A DNA stretch of 64,000 bases, taken from Gossypium raimondii (lineage: Eukaryota; Streptophyta; Magnoliopsida; Malvales; Malvaceae). Position numbers and translations under genes: made by a program. Of this stretch, positions 23,801 to 34,179 are shown one piece after another. Positions within the stretch are counted from its first letter, which is position 1, and each line of letters opens with the position of its first letter. The notes beneath the pieces are model-generated. The model saw nothing but the letters and a program-made list of their open reading frames with translations. It had not been told where the DNA came from and searched no databases. The DNA lies in contig NC_068575.1 of NCBI RefSeq assembly GCF_025698545.1, positions 61,203,980 to 61,267,979 of the forward strand, given 5' to 3'.

Positions 23801-25985
23801 TACTGCAGGGTTGAAATCTGTTACTACTTCTGCAACTGCAGTATGTCACATTACTAACCTCCGTCACTCTTCCTTCTTGTTAATATATTGAATATTTTCT
23901 GTTGCTTAATATATTTTGATGGGGCAGTTATTTCGTATAATATCGCTTGGATCACCATTTTGATGGCATAAATGATCTCTTAATTTAACATTCTTTTTGG
24001 CATTCATTACATAATAACCGTCAATAACATCTTTTAATTTTTTTTTGGGGGTGGTGCTTTTAGCTTGACTGAAACAAATATGGTTGCAGGATGCAATCGA
24101 AGAATGCCGGAAATTATGTGGTGGTCATGGTTATCTTTCTAGCAGTGGGCTCCCTGAGTTATTTGCAGTTTATGTCCCTGCCTGTACTTATGAAGGTGAC
24201 AATGTTGTGCTACTTTTACAGGTATGTCAGATGAGAAAATATTACCCCTTCTACTTTCAATTTTCAACACCTTTTCATCATCTTTATTTTGTTCTTCAGT
24301 ATGGTAGGGGATGAATTCTAATATTCTAATGGAGACTTAATCTGAGTATAGAGTAGTATGTCTTTCTATTTGTGTTTAGAATCTTTGACTTCAATGCAAG
24401 TGGAAACGTTTCTTTAGGTTGCAAGGTTTCTAATGAAGACCGTTTCCCAGCTGGGGTCTGGAAAGAAACCTGTCGGGACAATAGCTTACATGGGACGATC
24501 AGAACACCTCTTGCAATGCCGTTGTGAAGTTGAAAGGGGTATCTGTTATACATTTTCTCTTGAGCTGTTTTTACTACTTATATTGGCTTTTCAAGTTTTC
24601 ATGTCTTGAAAGATTGGAAATTGTTTGTCTTGAAAGATTGAAAATTGTCTTTCTTCGAAACAGTAATGTTTTCCCGAATTCAATGAGTGAGGTTGTTTCA
24701 ATTCTATCTACAAACTGTTGCCAACTTACAGACTGGTGTATATGGTGTTAACCTTACAGCAATTCCTAGTTATTGACACATTATTATTGGTTAGGGGTGT
24801 TTCACAAACATGGTAATTTCATTTCTTTCGTTGGCTTGCAGCTGAGGATTGGCTAAAGCCTAATGTAATATTGGAGGCATTTGAAGCGAGGGCTGCTAGG
24901 ATGTCGGTCACCTGTGCAAAAAACCTTAACAATTTTGCAAATCAAGAAGAGGGTATGTCCCATCTACCATGATCAAGGCATAACCACCCTTTTATATCAG
25001 TATAGTTTTCACTCGACATGTTAACCAAGTTAACTCTTGTATACTCTGAGTCGCGTAATTTAAAACTTCGGATGAGTTTTCAATGATCATCATTTTGTCA
25101 ATGCTATAAGGCAAAAGATTGATGTCCGTAAGTTTGATGTGCTTCCATATATCCCTTTGTCTGTCTTCAGGTTTTGCTCAACTCGCAACTGATTTGGCCG
25201 AGGCTGCAGTCGCTCATGTTCAGTTAATTATTGTTTCCAAGTAAGCTTCTCCGGTCTTATTGATATGAGATGTTTCGGACAAAATTAATTTTTAACGAGT
25301 TCTCTTATTGTGGCCCTTTGCATAAAGTCATGCAAGTTATTTGTTTTTTGGATGGAAGGACCCGAACTTAATTCCTTATGAAATTTTCATGGCAATGTTT
25401 TGGGAAACGGATAGAGTAACCAAATGGGATCTGATTATTCTCGACTGTTTATTTTGTGTTGCAAAATGTTTTCTAAGACCTTCTTTCTCAGGTTCATTGA
25501 GAAATTGCAACAAGACATACCCGGAAAGGGAGTAAAAAGACAGTTGGAGATCCTATTTAATGTATATGCTTTAAGTCTGTTACACAAACATCTCGGTGAC
25601 TTTGTCGCCTCCGGCTGCATTACCCCAAAGCAAGGTGCACTAGCAAATGAACAGCTGAGATTATTGTACTCCCAGGTTCACTTCGATAATCCGAGTTTGT
25701 TACTTTACATGGTGCTTTTGCTTGAAAGACTGCTGCAATCCACTAGTTTCTGATGTCATTCCTTTCGTCTCTCAGGTCCGTCCAAATGCTATTGCACTTG
25801 TCGATGCATTCAACTACACTGACCACTTCCTTGGCTCCGTTCTTGGTCGCTATGATGGAAATGTGTATCCAAAACTCTACGAGGAAGCGTGGAAAGATCC
25901 TCTGAACGAGACTGTCGTACCCGATGGTTACCACGAGTATATTCGGCCAATATTGAAGCAACATATTCGCGTTGCAAGACTCTAA
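20863..25985 (+). CDS. ACX1: peroxisomal acyl-CoA oxidase 1-type (EC 1.3.3.6)
   Basis: It catalyses the first step of peroxisomal beta-oxidation: acyl-CoA + O2 to trans-2-enoyl-CoA + H2O2, with FAD. In plants ACX1 acts on medium/long chains and in jasmonate synthesis. Fourteen exons join in phase: 20863-21000, 21562-21670, 21761-21822, 22000-22209, 22482-22569, 22643-22805, 23234-23432, 23643-23840, 24090-24221, 24418-24538, 24842-24952, 25171-25240, 25492-25675, 25776-25985. They total 1995 nt, 664 aa, the family's usual length. Visible: the N-terminal helical domain, the FAD/substrate segment [26 protein letters not shown], and YEGDN with Glu424 at the catalytic-base position. The C-terminal tripeptide ARL is a type-1 peroxisomal signal. 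The ATG at 20863 follows an A-rich leader and gives the family N-terminus [20 protein letters not shown]; an in-frame upstream ATG (20809) would add 18 residues unlike the family. No lesion was found. Confidence 0.96.
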
Positions 25986-26036
25986 AAAAACAATCAACCA
26001 TCTTGCTGTTGAATTGTATAGTGTGTTATATGAATG

Positions 26037-26042
26037 AATAAA
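26037..26042 (+). terminator. poly(A) signal of the ACX1-type gene
   Basis: AATAAA lies 51 bases after the ACX1 stop codon in an otherwise ordinary 3' UTR. It matches the canonical near-upstream element; plant sites are loose, so use is inferred. Confidence 0.5.
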
Positions 26043-26149
26043 GTGCAGAGATACTGGTCATTCGAAAGAGCAAGTCAGGTTTACGGCTGTGCCCAACAGT
26101 GTACTTAGATTATGGCTTGATTATTTAAATGGGATACTATCAGTTTTGG

Positions 26150-27130
26150 TCCCTTCCAATTTATCAAGCATTTCATTTAAGCTTTTCTTAAACATAATTT
26201 TACCTCCCGCAAAAATTTTAAAATTTCATTTTAGCCTCCGTTCCAGGTAATACAAAACTTCCCACAGCTATGCCTATTGCATGTATTCATTAATACTCAA
26301 AGTTTTAGAATTAAGATTCTTCAAAACGTCTTAAAATTGATTTATGCATTAAAAATATCAGTATATTCAATAATAAAAGATTCCGTTTTTATACAATGAT
26401 GATTTAAACTCAAATTATTCTTAAAAAAAATATCGCTCATTCAATAATTCAAAACGATTAAACCAAATTTAAGTTATTTTTAATTCAAATCTAATTTACT
26501 AACATAGGCATATCATTTACACTTTGAAACAAATCCGATGATTTTTATATTCTCTTCGTATTTGTATGCCTTTTTCGTATCATAACTGTGTAAATGTATT
26601 TTAAATTTTTAGACAACACAATAATTGTGTCAAAACAGACATGAAAGACAAGCATGATGTTGACAGGTTGAGGAAAGACGAGCACTGAGAAAATATGTTG
26701 GACGAAAGCTTAAAACAGCTTAATGAATTAATGTGTTAGTTATATTTTCCATCAACTATTAATTTCATCATAGGTCAGTCAAATTTATTATTTCGGATCC
26801 TTTGCATTGTTTACTTTTATTATGCGTTTCGACAATTGGATCCTTGCACCTAAATCTTAGTCTAGCTTAGATTGTATTGTATATTCAAGATGATACCAAC
26901 TCTTGATTACTATCTTGGGGTTTGTGCAGTGGCGGAGCTAAGAGAGTTGGCAGAAATCTGTTCACTTTAAAATAGAAAATTTTTTATTGAATTTTTCTAT
27001 AATTTATAAAAATTTAAATTAGTAATAGTAAAATTATACTTTGGTCCCTAAAATTAATATACAATTTAATTCCATTTTCCCAAATAAAATTTCTGGCTCT
27101 GCATGGTTTGTGTAGACTAGGCAAATTTTT
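26150..27130. repeat. dispersed repeat remnants (GTGGCGGAGCTA family)
   Basis: 26928-27115 begins CAGTGGCGGAGCTAAGAGAG and ends near TTCTGGCTCTGCATGG, with a middle AAATTAGTAATAGTAAAATT ATACTTTGGTCCC. The same middle words recur inverted at 30470-30655 (ending GGGCTGAGCCCC ... CTACGCCCC) and directly at 59820-59990, so three copies are visible. 26150-26250 carries related GTCCC/TTTTAGCCTCC words. The class is not determined. The remaining part has no gene. Confidence 0.5.
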
Positions 27131-27299
27131 TATAATTTTGGAGTGATTTAATTCTATTTGAATAATTATTTAATAGTATTTTTATTTATTTATTATTGTA
27201 AGTATTAGTAAAAAGTAGTTTTTGATATTTTAAATAATGTTAAGGGTTTTCGACGGCAAATGGATTTGAATAAAGGATGTAAAAAACTTTTGGCACATG

Positions 27300-27720
27300 A
27301 ACTGGTTTACTTCAAGGTAATGTTGTTTGAATTGGATCAATTGGTTGATCAATTGGATCGAAATTTGATCAGGGCATCGGTTTAGAAAAAGTCATTAGAT
27401 CAGTTAATTTGGGAATTGGTAAGAATCGGTCGAACCTGGTAGTTAAACCAATTTTTTATTGTATTTGATATTTTATGAAATTTTAATTATTTATTCAATC
27501 GATTTGGTTGGACCAGTGAACCAATAGTCGAAACGGTCATCACAGAGTTGTCAATCCGACCGGTTCAATTAAATAAATCATTAAAAATTCATAAAAAAAT
27601 TAAATTGATTCACTATGCCTGTACCGATTCACAATTCAATCGGTCTAAGACTTTTCTCCAAATCGATTCTTGGTCCGATCAACTAATCTGATCCAGTTCA
27701 GATAATCATGGTTTACTTCT
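27300..27720. repeat. degenerate CGGTT/GATCAATT-rich dispersed repeat
   Basis: The two halves are roughly complementary around about 27500: AATCGGTCGAACCTGG and GGTTGGACCAGTGAACC on one side, CCGACCGGTTCAATT and CAATCGGTCTAAG on the other. Similar words occur at 5150-5330 and 5930-6240. No coding content and no clear termini. Confidence 0.4.
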
Positions 27721-29723
27721 CTCGCACGAATAGGATAATTCAATTAATAAATTTTTCATAAATGTTGATTTGTTTTTTAATCTGATATATACAATTTTTA
27801 TTTTATTTTATTTTATTTTTACAAATCATTAATATTATTATTGTTATGATACCATTTCAAGTCTACTAATTGTATGGAGTAAGTGGCATCTATATTAAGT
27901 TTACTAATTATATACACAAACAATTTTATTCATGTAACAAAGAAATAATTGATTTTACAAAAGCACAACAAAATCAAAATCAGATGTTTATAAATAAAAG
28001 TGAATGAAAATTAGATTTTTATGAGTATTATTATATAAATGAAAATTTACATATTGCATCACACATTGAATCAAAATTTATGTATTATTTTGAGATTTAT
28101 TTTATTTTAAAATAAAATTAATTCATTCTATAGGAAAAGAAATACTAAAATTCCAATTGTTTGTAGTCTATCACTTAAAAGAAGTTAAAAGTAAATATAA
28201 AATATATACTATAAAAATTAGATTGAGAACCCTATGTATTGAATTAGATTGAAAATCATATGTATTGACTTAATGGTCAGAATATTCACCAATTCAGGTA
28301 TGTTCTAGATTTGAGACATGCGAATCGTCTTGCTGTTAAAATTTTACTTTCATTTTATAATTCACTCAACAAAATATTAGACATTGAGTTAAGCGCAGTG
28401 CCCAAAAAGTTTTATTGGTCCCTTTTTCAAGTGGTCATTAATTTTTAATATCAAAATGCAAGTACTTAAACATTTAATTTTTCTAATGCAATTATTTTTA
28501 ATATTAATATAAATTTATATATTTTTGGAATATTGTACCTAATGTGCGATGATTTTCTTTTTTGCCACTAACCAGTTTTTAAAACAATTAAGGAAAATTG
28601 TATAAGAGTGATTATGTTTTGATTTTTTTTTACATGACAAAAACTATACTATCTATTAAAATCTATATAAAATGAATGATTTTGTTATTATTATTCATAA
28701 TTATTTTACAGTACAAATTTAGTGTTTATAATTATTTCTTCCAATAATGTTATTTTTAAGGTTTGAATCTACATTCTCTCATGTGGTAAGTACATGTATA
28801 TTTACAAATTAATTGGTGTGTCTTAAATATGCTTCATGCCAGTTCAAACTAACATTTAATATCCGATTTGATGACTAAGCTAACGAAAGGACTCAATGAT
28901 CTAATTAGAATATCTTAAAGCTTAAGGACTAATTTAAATTATAATCTATAAGCATATTTAAATTGCACCTCACCATATTCATACCAACATTTAATGTTTA
29001 AATTGACCACTAAGTTGACAAAAGGACCTAATAACTCAATTAAAATATATTGAAGTTTAGAGACTATTTTAAAATCTGTCTGATAAATTGAAGATATTTA
29101 ATACAATTAGAGATGTTCAACAATCGAGTTACCCTCCCAAGCTGGACAGCTTATCCAAAAAATGAAAAAATTTTGACAAAAATATTAGATCCAAAAAATG
29201 CACTGAAAAAAAAAATCAAGCCCATTTAAAATATGAATAGGTTTAAGCTCAAGCATTCAATGCTTGAAGTTGGCCTTACATATTATGTTATTTTTACACA
29301 AATTGTTTTCTAAATTTATAATGTTATTTTTACATATTATGTAACTTATATTATATAAAATTTAAATATATAGTAATACATAATACTATAATACAAAGAT
29401 GTTAAAAAGGTTGAGTTGCCTATATGTAATATTTTTATATTAAAAAATGAAAGGGACCATAAAGGTGTTTTCACCTAAAATAAAACGTATACGAGCGATA
29501 TTTACAAATATCCAAGAGAAGAAAATCCCAAAAAGAAAACAATTCATTCATGCAATTATTTGGATAAATGACAATAAATTTACTCAATTCTCACTAAACA
29601 CAGATTCCATTGATGGATAGCCCTTTTTTAACTCTATTATACCATCATGTCAAGAGGCTTTCAGGGAAAAATATTTCCTTAACAAAATCGAAACTTGTAT
29701 ATAAAAACATACTCAATATATAT
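27721..29723. other. gene-free AT-rich DNA
   Basis: No gene is seen. At 29108-29422 a sequence starting TAGAGATGTTCAACAATCGA and ending GTTGAGTTGCCTA could be a decayed hAT-like element (TAG...CTA ends), but no target duplication was found. Confidence 0.4.
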
Positions 29724-30038
29724 TAGGGTTAATATCTGGTTTGATATTTATGTTTATTTTCGATGTTTAATTTAGTATTTGAATTTTTTATTATTTTAGA
29801 TTGGTACTTGAGTTTGGTTTCAATATTAAATTTGGTATTCAAACCAAATAATATTATGTGATCCAATGAATATTTTGACGCATAAAAATAATATAAGTAT
29901 TTAATTGAGACAAAAAACACTTAAGTATCAAGTTAAAAAATGTAAATATTAAAGGTAAACTCAAGTAGGACAAAAATCCGTAAATACCAAATTAAATATT
30001 AGAGTCAAACTCCGATTCTAAATAGTATATTAACCCTA
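29724..30038. mobile_element. MITE with TAGGGTTAATAT termini
   Basis: The left end TAGGGTTAATATCTGGTTTG and right end TATATTAACCCTA are inverted repeats. If the outer TA is counted as target duplication, this fits a Tc1/mariner-type TA insertion. The interior has mutually complementary words (GGTACTTGAGTTT against AAACTCAAGTAGGAC; TTTAATTTAGTATTTG against CAAATACCAAATTAAA-like runs). Length about 315 bp, no gene. Confidence 0.55.
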
Positions 30039-30856
30039 CGATCTTCTAAACATTTGATTTTCTTCATATTAGTACAATCAAAAAAGTGTGAACGGGAAAA
30101 AAAAGCGTAATTGTGGTTAAAAGGGACAAATAATTTTCTTTATAAAATAATTCATGAAAATAAATTGAAACAGACATGTAAACTGATTGAGGAAATAGAT
30201 CGACGATGTCAGCTTTCATATGAAAATGCATGGTTTGAATTTGTAAATAGATATGTAAAAAGAATATGCATACTGTTGGTCCACAAATAATTCATCAACC
30301 AAACTTCTAAAATAACTCAACGTCATACCCAAAAATACTTTTTTCTTTAGTAGTTTATAAGGGCAATTAATTACAAATATAAAGTATGGGTGAAAGGAAG
30401 AAAAATAAATAAAGATGAGGGGTCAAAAGATTAATCAAAGGGCTAAGTTAGAAAATTCTTTTAGCATGGCCGAAATTAAATTGTAATTTTATGATAGTAA
30501 AATACAATTTCATCATTTTAATAGCCCATATCTTTTAAATTTTTAAAGGACTAAGTATAATTTTACCTTTATTAATTTAAAATTTTAAAGGGTTTAACTG
30601 AAAACTTTTCTGATTTAGGGGCTGAGCCCCTACTAGCTTCCCTAGCTACGCCCCAGAGATAAATTATAGATATATCAATTTATATTATTTAAGGGTTTAA
30701 ATACGAGGGGTAAAAGCTAGTGTGGATTCCTTTAAATTAATTTATGAACATAAATTACAAATAATATAAATCGATGAATTATAGTTATAACCTCAAATAA
30801 TTTAAGAAAATTCATCACATTTATTTACGGTGAAATATGAACTTTTAAATTTTAAT
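30039..30856. other. gene-free DNA with an inverted copy of the GTGGCGGAGCTA-family repeat
   Basis: 30470-30655 is the reverse-oriented repeat described at 26928-27115: ATTTTACCTTTATTAATTTA middle, GGGGCTGAGCCCC and CTAGCTACGCCCC end. Nothing else is recognised. Confidence 0.45.
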
Positions 30857-31281
30857 AGGGTTAAATTATAAAAGCAGTCACTTTTATTTGTCTTAAATTA
30901 CATTTTAATCACTTATGTTTGAAATGTTATGTTTTAGTTACTTATGTTATCGTTCTGTTACAAAGTGATCACTCTACCGTTAAACTCCGTTACCTTCCTA
31001 GCAGCAATCTTAGGTGCCAGTTTAAATGGGTTTTAAATGCCAACTTGGATGTCCAGTTGCTGAGATGAAAATAAGTTTTTAATTAAATAAATTTAATTTG
31101 AATTGCCACGTAGGACATCCAAGTTGGCATTTAAAACCCATTTGACCTGCCACGTAGGACTGCCATTAAGGAGGTAATGGAGCTTAACACTAGAGTGACC
31201 ACTTCGTAATAAAACGATAGCATAAGTGACTAAAAATATAATCTGAGATAAACAAAAGTGACTATTTTTTGAATTTACCCT
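30857..31281. mobile_element. long-hairpin MITE immediately upstream of the ERF gene
   Basis: The termini AGGGTTAAATT and AATTTACCCT are flanked by TTTAAT on both sides (a 6-bp candidate target duplication). The arms pair over about 180 bp each: CAGTCACTTTTATTTGTCTT with the reverse of AGATAAACAAAAGTGACTAT; GTTATCGTTCTGTTAC with GTAATAAAACGATAGC; CCAACTTGGATGTCC with GGACATCCAAGTTGG. It ends about 155 bp before the ERF start codon, so it lies in the proximal promoter or leader. A half copy lies at about 18715-18860. Confidence 0.75.
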
Positions 31282-31436
31282 TTTAATAATTTAATTTAAG
31301 ACGTAAAACAAAATTTCCAAAAATATTTCACAAAAATATTATAATAACTAATATAAATTTCCTAGTTTCTTAAATTATAAGAAGCTAAGTGAGCTTCTTC
31401 TCCATCAAGCAATGCCCAATATACTGCTCCAAAACA

Positions 31437-32123
31437 ATGTCCACTACGGAAGTGCCACTGATTGCAGCGTCGGAGACTCAATCCTCTTCATCTCCTCCAG
31501 AAAACGAGTCGGCGGCGGAAATATTTAAGTCCGAGAGAACCCGGAAACCGGAAACTGGAAACGAAAGGAAGGGAAAGGTTAAAAACGATGAAATATTTGA
31601 AGGGAAACATCAAACATACAGGGGAGTAAGGATGCGCCAATGGGGCAAATGGGTATCTGAAATAAGGGAACCTAAGAAGAAATCAAGAATTTGGCTCGGC
31701 ACATTCGAAACAGCTGAGATGGCAGCTCGAGCACACGATGTAGCAGCGCTGACGATTAAAGGTGAATCGGCTTATCTCAATTTCCCCGACTCAGCTCACG
31801 AGCTTCCCCGTCCACGTAGTTCGTCGCCGAAGGATATCCAAGCTGCCGCCGCTAAAGCAGCCGCCATGAGCTTCACGAAAAGCAGCCATAAACATGATGA
31901 CGATGGTGCTGATCAATTGATTCCTCATCGAGACTCATCGTCATCAAGCTCACCTTTAATCAATGATGATGCATTTATAGACCTTCCGGATCTGTTGATG
32001 CACATGAACCATCGGATTGATGAGTTCTGGGTCTCATTTCCATGGCCGGTCACTGCAACCGATGATGATATTGTTGAAAATGGCTTTGGATATTCAGAGT
32101 CGCGCCTTAGGGAGTATTTCTAG
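31437..32123 (+). CDS. AP2/ERF transcription factor, DREB A-4-like (ERF group III)
   Basis: Intronless, 228 aa, nuclear DNA-binding protein. One AP2 domain at about residues 61-117 begins [20 protein letters not shown] and contains [20 protein letters not shown] and [15 protein letters not shown]. Val14 and Glu19 of the domain are both present, the DREB signature for binding DRE/CRT (CCGAC core). Basic residues in front (ERKGKVKN) may be nuclear-targeting. After the domain come an Ala-rich helix ([12 protein letters not shown]), a Ser run, and a C-terminal acidic region with [11 protein letters not shown] and DEFW, as in TINY/ERF034-039 relatives. The terminal LWSY-like motif is absent; it ends RLREYF. 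The ATG at 31437 is chosen; the frame stays open 16 codons upstream but only from a GTG. The proximal promoter holds a MITE. Target genes cannot be inferred. Confidence 0.92.
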   Translation: MSTTEVPLIAASETQSSSSPPENESAAEIFKSERTRKPETGNERKGKVKNDEIFEGKHQTYRGVRMRQWGKWVSEIREPKKKSRIWLGTFETAEMAARAHDVAALTIKGESAYLNFPDSAHELPRPRSSSPKDIQAAAAKAAAMSFTKSSHKHDDDGADQLIPHRDSSSSSSPLINDDAFIDLPDLLMHMNHRIDEFWVSFPWPVTATDDDIVENGFGYSESRLREYF

Positions 32124-34179
32124 GCCAAAGAGATCGTCTCCCAGCTTATAGCTACAACAAAAAGAGTTTAAGCGACGGTTTAAAAATATTTTGTTGCCTA
32201 ATTAATAATGGACAATTAATATTAAAAAACAATTTGTATTAATATATTTTATCCTATTATAATCGTGTTTAAAATGTATTATTAATGTGTAAATTTTAGG
32301 GAATTTGTGTAAATTATACTACATTAATAATTTATACTTGATAGACTTTAATATATTTTTAATGTGTCAATATTTTTCCTTAATTTTGTAACTCTCTCAT
32401 CGTGTGAAATCTAATCATATTTCTTTTAAGTAAATGGTTAGTTCTTATTTTTGCTAATAAAATTATAATATTAAGCAATGTTAATATAGGATAATAAAAT
32501 GTGATGTTTATGCCATGCCTTTTCTTTTAATAAATAATCATTTAATAAAAAGGATTACAATGGAGGATTAAATCTTGGACAATTGTATAAACAATATAAG
32601 ATAAATTGTAAAAATTATTACATTAAATTCGATACAAATTTTAGAGATAGAACAAGACAAAATCTAAAGACCTAAAAAATAATTAAAAAAAGAGTATAGT
32701 TCACGTAAATCAAGTCATCGTTGTTTAATAAGAAGAAGCAAATGAGAAAATTCCCACTTATACGTTAATATTTAGACATCAGGGTGTAAAAATCACCGTG
32801 ATGTGAAAAAAAGAGAGAGAGAGAAAGAGAGAGAGAGGAAAAAGGCAAGGAAACGAGAAAGGATAGAGAGGGGGAGAAAAAAAAGTAAAAAAAAAGGTCG
32901 ATGAAGAGAGGGGAGGAGGGCCTCCTTGACGTTACAAAATGAAAGAGAGTATTAGAGAGCCCTACTGCACTTTTTTCCCTAAAGAGTTGATGAAAATTTA
33001 TTCGCTTAAAACAACATATATAACATTATTGTTGACTTGGCTCTATACATTTGGGTTATATTTTTAACTTTGAGTCGATCCGGCCAAGCCGATTTTACTG
33101 TTTTAAAAATAAAGATATTTTAATGATTAATTTAAATTATTTTTTAAATAGTAAACAAATTATTTGTGGGTTTAGATAGATTGGCTTTTGGCTAGAATTT
33201 TTTTTGGAATTAATTCACAATTAGACCTGACTCATAAATAATTCTAATTAGTTAATATTGTTTTTATTGTAACAATCTAAATGATGTAGATTTGAGTACG
33301 TTTAAGTGCATATAATATTTTTTAACCCATACATACTGTATTGTATTGATGTTCTTAATATATTTTTTGAATAAAGTTAATTTTCATGTCTTCTGTGATT
33401 ATCTTTTCCCATAATGTTATCCCTGATATTCGAATTCGAATTCTCCTCGTGAACCCAACTATTGTTAGTAGGATTAGCTGTTAATATATGTTGACTGAAT
33501 TTTAACTTGGTTGGCATTGATGTTGTTTCTAATATAGGAGGACGTGAGTTTGAGTGCATCGAAGTGCCTTTATTCACTTATTTAAGGGTTGGGAGAGGTT
33601 ATGTCTAATTGCAGACATTCTGAAAGTAGATGTATCACATTAAAAAATTAAGTTTAGTTGACTTTTCCTGCAAAATAATGCCACATGACAGTATATGATT
33701 GGTCCACGTAGCAATTTTGTCAGTATGTACTAGATTGGTAAATGGAAATTAAGTTCAGGTACCATATGGACATTTTGAAACTAGAGGTACCACAGTAAAA
33801 TTTTCGTTAAAGTACAGGGGGTTTTTTGGCATTATCCCTAGAAAAGACGGTTGATATTCTCAAACGACGTCGCCTTCTCCTTGACAAAACTCAAACACGA
33901 CGAGACTTTCGATTGCAACCAATAAGATATCGCCTTGTCAGCAAAAGATTCAACTTTGACCACATCTAGAATTAAAAGGAGTCCTAACTCAGTAATTTGA
34001 AACTCCACCTATTTAATGTCAGCTCGTCCATCGCCCGCTTCGATAAAGAACAGAAGTGGAACGGTGAATTTTCAAATAATCTAATTTTGTTTTTTAATTT
34101 CATTTTCCGCTTCTGAATTAGATTTCAGATTAAAACCTCGAAAACTTCAAGGATTTGATTTCATATTCGAGATCATTCA
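32124..34179. other. intergenic: ERF 3' flank, GA repeat, dispersed repeat, AIM24-like upstream region
   Basis: It holds a GA-rich microsatellite (32810-32845) and a purine-rich block to 32930. A repeat-like stretch lies at 33640-33840 (ACCATATGGACATTTTGAAA, GTACAGGGGGTTTTTTGGCA). An ACGACGTCG core lies near 33865. No gene is seen apart from the leader before 34180. Confidence 0.45.
32810..32838 (+). repeat. GA microsatellite
   Basis: Interrupted (GA)n run within a purine-rich tract that continues to about 32930. Confidence 0.8.

Noticed and set aside
29108-29422. hAT element with TAG...CTA ends
   Set aside because: The flanking 8-mers (AATACAAT and TATGTAAT) do not match and the termini are weak; kept only as a remark in the gene-free region.
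31389-31436. N-terminal extension of the ERF protein by 16 codons
   Set aside because: The upstream frame opens at a GTG with no ATG; the first ATG in frame is at 31437, which is the normal choice in a plant nuclear gene.
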